Source of the DNA: an uncultured Bdellovibrio sp.
GTDB lineage: Bacteria; Bdellovibrionota; Bdellovibrionia; Bdellovibrionales; Bdellovibrionaceae
NCBI GenBank assembly: GCA_946480995.1
Contig: CAMLMF010000184.1
Span: forward strand, 1-5,847
Reading direction: 5' to 3'
DNA: 5,847 nt
The notes below the pieces were generated by a model that saw only the letters and a program-made list of their open reading frames with translations, searched no databases and was not told the DNA's origin. Shown here in pieces: positions 1-3,558 of the stretch. Made by a program: the position numbers and the translations under genes. How positions within the stretch are numbered: the stretch's first letter is position 1; the number at the start of each line of letters is the position of its first letter.

Positions 1-202
1 TTTTTAAATTGGCATTTTGCGCCACTTCTTTTTCCCAATACTCCACAATCACACCTCGTGGCTTGCCAGGATTGAGCGGGGTACTGTAAACATAGGGCGG
101 ATAAACAGAATAGGCCACTTTCAGTATTTGCTCGTTGCTAGCCGCTGCAGAGCTTGCAAGCAACAAGGCCTTAAAAAAAATAGTTCTCAACGCAAATTTC
201 AT
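1..202 (-). CDS. Periplasmic solute-binding protein, family 3 type (partial, N-terminus only)
   Basis: This reading frame runs off the left edge of the window, so only the first 67 codons are visible. I read them from the reverse complement. The protein starts MKFALRTIFFKALLLASSAA, a basic n-region followed by a hydrophobic core and small residues, which is a Sec signal peptide with likely cleavage near residues 20-22. The mature start has the pattern ILKVAYSVYPPYVY, then KPRGVIVEYWEKEVAQNA. This fits the opening of bacterial solute-binding family 3 proteins: a first beta strand, a 'PPY' ligand-side loop, then a Gly followed by the helix that precedes lobe 1. Such proteins bind amino acids or similar small solutes for ABC uptake, or act as stand-alone sensors; the ligand cannot be told from this fragment. 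The ATG at 202 was chosen because the signal peptide begins there. No good Shine-Dalgarno is visible. An in-frame TTG lies 15 bases upstream, but it would add a hydrophobic stretch before the basic residues. The gene is divergent from the next one. Confidence 0.75.
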   Translation of the reverse strand, partial: MKFALRTIFFKALLLASSAAASNEQILKVAYSVYPPYVYSTPLNPGKPRGVIVEYWEKEVAQNANLK

Positions 203-366
203 AATGAAAAAATACAACGGCCTTTCGCTTGATGCAGCACTTTTATGATTGAAAATGCACACTCCAGAAGAGCCTTAAATGAGTCTGCTAAACTCTGTAT
301 AAATACATGAAAATTACGTGAAATCTCTTGTCCCATCAGAACTCTGGTGTTTACACTTTTAAAAGC
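203..366. promoter_or_regulatory. Divergent intergenic region with promoters for both flanking genes
   Basis: This AT-rich stretch lies between two divergently oriented genes, so promoters for both directions are expected here or just inside the genes. The best plus-strand candidate is a TATAAA at 298-303 with a poor -35 (TTAAAT at 275-280, spacer 17). It would give a leader of roughly 55-60 bases before the GTG at 367. On the minus strand only loose -10-like hexamers are visible, for example CATAAA about 40 bases upstream of the ATG at 202. No clear operator or riboswitch is seen. The sites are guesses; the assignment of the region as a promoter region rests on gene orientation. Confidence 0.4.
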
Positions 367-1437
367 GTGAATATTAAGAACAAATTCTTCGTAATTATTC
401 TTTTTCTTGTAAGTGCGGCAATAGCAGCGACTTTGCTGCGTCAACAGCCTGCCGGCGAAGACACCGTATCATCAACGCCACCACCGTCTGAGTCCATAAG
501 TGAATATGAAAATGTTCCCGACGCAACTAACGCTGAAAACATCTCGCAACCTGTTGCGAAACCTACGGTCATTGCTGGGATCATTGCCAATGCCTCTTCC
601 GCAAAGCAGTCGTTTATACGATCAATGCCGCCACCATCACCAACTGTCTCGAAAATGGTTGCAAACCAAGCTTTGCCTGACTCTCCATTTCTTTTGCCGG
701 GTACGGCGACACCCGAAGTCCCGATTTCACAGAACCAAAACCATGAAAAGTCTGATCAAGCAGAGACTTCTTTTTCATCATTAAGCTGGTTGCAATTTTC
801 GGTTGGCACCACGTCTCTTTCACAAGCCCAGGAGGATCGAGTTTTTAATGAAACTCGGGCTGTGACAAACCCACTTTCATTAATAATTTCCCTGGGTGCT
901 TCGCTTTCACAGACCATCGGGGCTGAGTTTTCCTGGGCACAAAAAATCGTCAGTGGCGCCAGTAAAAATAATAATATTCCGAACAGTGCATTTTCAGCAG
1001 GATTAACTTGGCAAGCCAAGGCGTTGCAAAACTCCTCGTACTTTTTACGTTGGGGGCTTGGACTCAGTGTGGATGAGGCCGCCCATATCAGTGGCGCTCC
1101 GACAGAATCGCGCCTGGCAAATTATTCCAGAACCGCACTTTATGGATCAGCCCAATACACTCAGGCTTTGACGACGCTTTGGTATTTAGATGTAAAGTTA
1201 ATGCTGACCTTGTCCCCGGTAAGACCCGACAGTTTTTCCGAGTATACCGAAAATGGCTGGCTTCTGCGTGTGACTCCCCAATACGAGTTTACAAAAAATC
1301 TGCGCGTGGGCATCAGCTTCGAATACAAAAATCGCGAACGCAAATTAGGAATTGTGAATTATTTAGGCCAAGCCGATTCAAGCTCCATAAATTTGCGTGA
1401 GTTCCAAACAGCACTCACGCTTCAGTATTCATTTTAA
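367..1437 (+). CDS. Exported protein with Pro/Ser-rich linker and C-terminal outer-membrane beta-barrel-like domain
   Basis: I do not recognise a named family. From the GTG at 367 the protein has 356 residues. Residues 1-22 (MNIKNKFFVIILFLVSAAIA then AT) form a Sec signal peptide with a likely AIA cleavage site, or possibly an uncleaved anchor. Residues about 23-138 are low-complexity, rich in Pro, Ser, Thr, Ala and Asn, and likely disordered. Residues about 139-356 show alternating polar/hydrophobic strands with aromatic girdles (for example LSLIISLGASL, YFLRWGLGLSV, WLLRVTPQYEF, LRVGISFEY) and end in LTLQYSF. A terminal Phe after a beta strand is the usual BAM recognition signal, so I infer an outer-membrane barrel of about eight strands. 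Start choice: the frame stays open back to a TTG at 328, but the GTG puts the basic residues and hydrophobic core at the N-terminus. An in-frame TGA at 319-321 excludes earlier starts. No Shine-Dalgarno is obvious at either. The gene is alone on its strand and converges on the next gene. Confidence 0.72.
   Translation: MNIKNKFFVIILFLVSAAIAATLLRQQPAGEDTVSSTPPPSESISEYENVPDATNAENISQPVAKPTVIAGIIANASSAKQSFIRSMPPPSPTVSKMVANQALPDSPFLLPGTATPEVPISQNQNHEKSDQAETSFSSLSWLQFSVGTTSLSQAQEDRVFNETRAVTNPLSLIISLGASLSQTIGAEFSWAQKIVSGASKNNNIPNSAFSAGLTWQAKALQNSSYFLRWGLGLSVDEAAHISGAPTESRLANYSRTALYGSAQYTQALTTLWYLDVKLMLTLSPVRPDSFSEYTENGWLLRVTPQYEFTKNLRVGISFEYKNRERKLGIVNYLGQADSSSINLREFQTALTLQYSF
1395..1420 (-). terminator. 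Candidate terminator hairpin for the minus-strand operon, inside the opposite gene's 3' end
   Basis: A perfect 8-bp inverted repeat (GCGTGAGT / ACTCACGC) flanks a 10-base loop. On the minus strand it lies about 28-53 bases past the stop codon of the barrel gene ending at 1448 and is followed by AAATTTAT. That is the right place for a terminator, but the T-tract is short, so it may be weak or act through other factors. It lies within the last codons of the plus-strand gene. On the plus strand it is followed by a mixed TTCAGTATTCATTTT stretch, so a bidirectional role is also possible. Confidence 0.4.
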
Positions 1438-1450
1438 CTTATTGAAGTTA
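1435..1450. other. Short palindrome containing both convergent stop codons
   Basis: TAACTT / AAGTTA form a perfect 6-bp inverted repeat around a 4-base ATTG loop. The first TAA (1435-1437) is the stop of the plus-strand gene, and the last three bases (1448-1450) are the stop of the minus-strand gene. The stem is AT-rich and has no T-run on either side, so it is unlikely to terminate transcription alone. It may act together with the neighbouring hairpin at 1395-1420, or be a by-product of two facing TAA codons. Confidence 0.4.
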
Positions 1451-2788
1451 GTAATGATAATGCAGTCTGAATTCTATATTTGAATTCAAAATATCTGAAC
1501 TGCCACTGACTTCGCCGTTGATAAACTTGTCAGTTTCTTTGAATTTGTACTTTAACCACTGCCCATACCAATAAACACCATAGCTCCATTTACTGGCTTT
1601 ATTGCGATACCTAGCCCCTAGGGAGCCATCAAAGAGCAAGCTGTCCTGCATCGCCAAGCTTGATTGAGCGATAAAAGGAATGCCCAGTCGCATGTATACT
1701 TCATAACTCAATCCATAATCCGTCATCAGATCTAACTGCCCGCCAACCACAGGAGACATATAGCTTACATTCGTCACTTCTTGAGTATTATCTGCTGCAG
1801 AGGCTGATTTAATAAAGGGAACACTATGGACTTGCAGCCCGCCACGAATTGCATATCGCGCTTTATAAGACCCCCAATCGAACTTCCAAGTGTCACGACT
1901 GTAAATTCCATCAACACTTAATATCGTCCAAAGGTAAGTGCCTTTTTCAACCGGGATGCGCGTCCCAGCTGTTGTTTCTCCGGGCGCTGCCAACAAAGAG
2001 GCATGGATGCGCCATTGCGGATTCCAAGTCTTGGCATAGCCTAAGCGCAGGGACGGAAATTTAAATGAACTAAAGCGAATCTCTGAGGGGACCGAGGGAA
2101 CTTCTTTATTAAAAATAGCATAGTTAAAACCCAAGCCAAAAGAGTAATAATCCGATGCTGGGGTATAAGGTGGCTCACCGCCATCTTCCACAAAACCGAA
2201 GTCCACTTTTTTATAGGTGACGTTAAGAAACAAAATGTACACCTTAGCTGCATTCATAGACTGTGCTTCAGGGTCCACGGCAGAAACACCGATCTGATAG
2301 TTGCCCGGTGGTAAATTCATTTCAAACGCAAAAATCCCACGTTGATCTGCTAAGCTTGGCAGAAACTTAACGTCATCTTTACTAAGTTTTCGTGTCGTGG
2401 TCTGCGTCGCTGATTTTAGAACTTTAATTTCATTACTTTTTAAGTAAATCCGTGTGCCTTGCTTTGCTTGTCCCGCGACAGTAATGCGCACAATTTTTTT
2501 CTCTGTGTCAGGAAAGCCTTGAGGCTGGTACCAGTTAATATTAATCGCATCGCGAATCGCATGTTGTTCTGGCGTCAGCGTGTCCGATCTTTCTGGTGGC
2601 AAAGCCGTGGGCATTCCTTTTTGTGGAGGTGTTGAAATTTGCGTATCTTCAGTCGGCACAGAAGCTGTAGGAGTTTCTGCCCCTGATTTAGTTGCTTCCG
2701 CCGCTGAAGTTTCTTCAGATTGCGCGTGGGCCTGGCTAAAAAAAATTGTACTCGCGATCAACAGAGGCAACAAATTCAAGTATTTCAT
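1448..2788 (-). CDS. Outer-membrane beta-barrel protein with Ig-like N-terminal domain
   Basis: The protein has 446 residues and no family name I can assign. Residues 1-22 are a clear Sec signal peptide ending in AHA before Gln23. Residues 23-75 are a Pro/Thr/Ala/Glu-rich, probably disordered linker. Residues about 97-200 look like a beta-sandwich: KIVRITVAGQ at the start, then GIFAFEMNLPPGNYQIGVSA, where the 'PPGNYQIGV' turn-strand is typical of Ig-like or carboxypeptidase-regulatory-like domains. Residues about 213-446 alternate amphipathic strands rich in Tyr, Trp and Phe with short turns (YYSFGLGFNYAIF, WRIHASLLA, WSYGVYWYGQW) and end in IEFRLHYHY. I infer an outer-membrane barrel with a C-terminal aromatic. 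It is too short, and lacks recognisable POTRA domains, for a TpsB/Omp85 exporter. The ATG at 2788 has AGGAG five bases upstream. It is the last gene of the minus-strand operon, 8 bases after the FKBP gene. Membership in the outer membrane is inferred; the ligand or partner is unknown. Confidence 0.82.
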   Translation of the reverse strand: MKYLNLLPLLIASTIFFSQAHAQSEETSAAEATKSGAETPTASVPTEDTQISTPPQKGMPTALPPERSDTLTPEQHAIRDAININWYQPQGFPDTEKKIVRITVAGQAKQGTRIYLKSNEIKVLKSATQTTTRKLSKDDVKFLPSLADQRGIFAFEMNLPPGNYQIGVSAVDPEAQSMNAAKVYILFLNVTYKKVDFGFVEDGGEPPYTPASDYYSFGLGFNYAIFNKEVPSVPSEIRFSSFKFPSLRLGYAKTWNPQWRIHASLLAAPGETTAGTRIPVEKGTYLWTILSVDGIYSRDTWKFDWGSYKARYAIRGGLQVHSVPFIKSASAADNTQEVTNVSYMSPVVGGQLDLMTDYGLSYEVYMRLGIPFIAQSSLAMQDSLLFDGSLGARYRNKASKWSYGVYWYGQWLKYKFKETDKFINGEVSGSSDILNSNIEFRLHYHY

Positions 2789-2793
2789 AGCGG

Positions 2794-2798
2794 CTCCT
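2794..2798 (-). promoter_or_regulatory. Shine-Dalgarno of the barrel gene, overlapping the FKBP stop codon
   Basis: On the minus strand the sequence TTTAGGAGCCGCTATG contains the FKBP stop TAG (2799-2797) fused to the AGGAG that serves the ATG at 2788, with a 5-base spacer. This is the only textbook ribosome-binding site in the window. It suggests translational coupling between the two genes. Confidence 0.8.
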
Positions 2799-3498
2799 AA
2801 AGTCGGATCTTTTGTTGTGGCTGACGAATAATCTGAATCACTTGAATTTCAAACTTTACCGCAGACATGGCTGGTACAGATCCCTTGCCCTGAATTCCAA
2901 AAGCCTGCTGAGGTGACAGATAAATATCTAGCTTTGCGCCTTCTTTTAATAATCCCGAAGTTGCTCTTAAGCCTGGAACCACTTCCATCAAAGACAATGT
3001 ACTTGGTTTTTTTTCAGAGTCTTCAAAAACAGTTCCATCCGGCAAAGTCCCTTTAATTTTCGCGACAAACTTATCCGAAGCACCCATCGGATTTCCTTGA
3101 CCTGGTTTTACAACTTTATAGAAAATTCCAGAGCCTGAAACTGTTAGACTTTCTTTCTTAGTCATTTCATCCAAATAGGCTTTCGCAGCTGCTTCGTTTT
3201 TCACCAGTTCGACGTTGGCTTTTTGATAACGCCTTTGTTGTTCTTGCAGATAAAATGCCTGCAGTTCTTCTTTCGTCGGCAGGTTGCCTTTGCCTTCAAG
3301 AGCATCTTTGAAACCTTGCAAGACTTCATCTGTGTCATAACCCTCGGCTGCATCCACCGATTGCGCCAAGCTGACACCTAAATAATAACTGCGCTTTTGC
3401 ACTTGCGCTTCTTCACTTGCAGGCCTTTCGCTGCGTGAACATTTGCAAGAAGTTAAAAACGAGCTGCCAATTAAAATTGCTGCGAATAAGTATTTCAT
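2797..3498 (-). CDS. FKBP-type peptidyl-prolyl isomerase lipoprotein (Mip/FkpA-like)
   Basis: This is a 233-residue exported protein of the FkpA/Mip type, which act as periplasmic or outer-membrane prolyl isomerases and folding chaperones. Residues 1-18 are a lipoprotein signal: MKYLFAAILIGSSF then the lipobox LTSC, with Cys18 as the lipidated residue. Lys at +2 suits outer-membrane sorting. Residues about 36-115 are the helical FKBP N-terminal dimerisation domain (SYYLGVSLAQ, then EVLQGFKDAL, then a charged long helix). Residues about 125-225 are the FKBP domain (GIFYKVVKPGQG, GTLPDGTVFEDS, VVPGL, KEGAKLDIYLSPQQAFG, VKFEIQVIQI). Against FKBP12 and FkpA, several pocket residues differ: Tyr26 is Ile148, Asp37 is Glu159, Trp59 is Leu177 and Tyr82 is Phe200. 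Phe158 and Phe216 are kept. Activity may be low, leaving a chaperone role. I chose the ATG at 3498, which places the basic residue just before the hydrophobic core and has GGAG three bases upstream. An ATG at 3507 and a TTG at 3534 are in frame. It is the middle gene of the operon. Confidence 0.92.
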   Translation of the reverse strand: MKYLFAAILIGSSFLTSCKCSRSERPASEEAQVQKRSYYLGVSLAQSVDAAEGYDTDEVLQGFKDALEGKGNLPTKEELQAFYLQEQQRRYQKANVELVKNEAAAKAYLDEMTKKESLTVSGSGIFYKVVKPGQGNPMGASDKFVAKIKGTLPDGTVFEDSEKKPSTLSLMEVVPGLRATSGLLKEGAKLDIYLSPQQAFGIQGKGSVPAMSAVKFEIQVIQIIRQPQQKIRL

Positions 3499-3516
3499 AT
3501 GCTCCATGCTATTCAG

Positions 3517-3558
3517 CACAGTTCCCTCAGACAAGCTGATTTGTTTTAAGGAACTGTG
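3517..3558 (-). promoter_or_regulatory. Intercistronic inverted repeat between the repeat-protein gene and the FKBP gene
   Basis: CACAGTTCC and GGAACTGTG form a perfect 9-bp inverted repeat (arms 3517-3525 and 3550-3558) with a 24-base spacer. The spacer itself holds a small TCAG/CTGA stem (3527-3530 and 3536-3539). In the minus-strand mRNA the 5' arm covers the last codons of the large gene, its TAA lies in the loop, and the 3' arm ends 18 bases before the FKBP ATG. No U-run follows, so a simple terminator is unlikely. A 3'-end-stabilising, processing or partial-attenuation element would explain it. Confidence 0.5.

Noticed and set aside
199..444. An 81-codon minus-strand reading frame whose TGA overlaps the ATG of the solute-binding protein gene, like a coupled upstream gene
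   Set aside because: It lies antisense to the start of the plus-strand exported protein and its translation shows no domain or signal. The ATGA overlap looks accidental.
1448..2788. The barrel protein as a two-partner secretion exporter (TpsB) for the large repeat protein
   Set aside because: The N-terminal part looks Ig-like rather than POTRA-like, and the barrel portion of about 230 residues is too short for a 16-strand Omp85-type pore.
2580..2831. An 83-codon plus-strand frame opposite the start of the barrel gene
   Set aside because: It is the antisense shadow of the signal peptide and linker of the barrel gene, crosses the operon junction and has no domain pattern.
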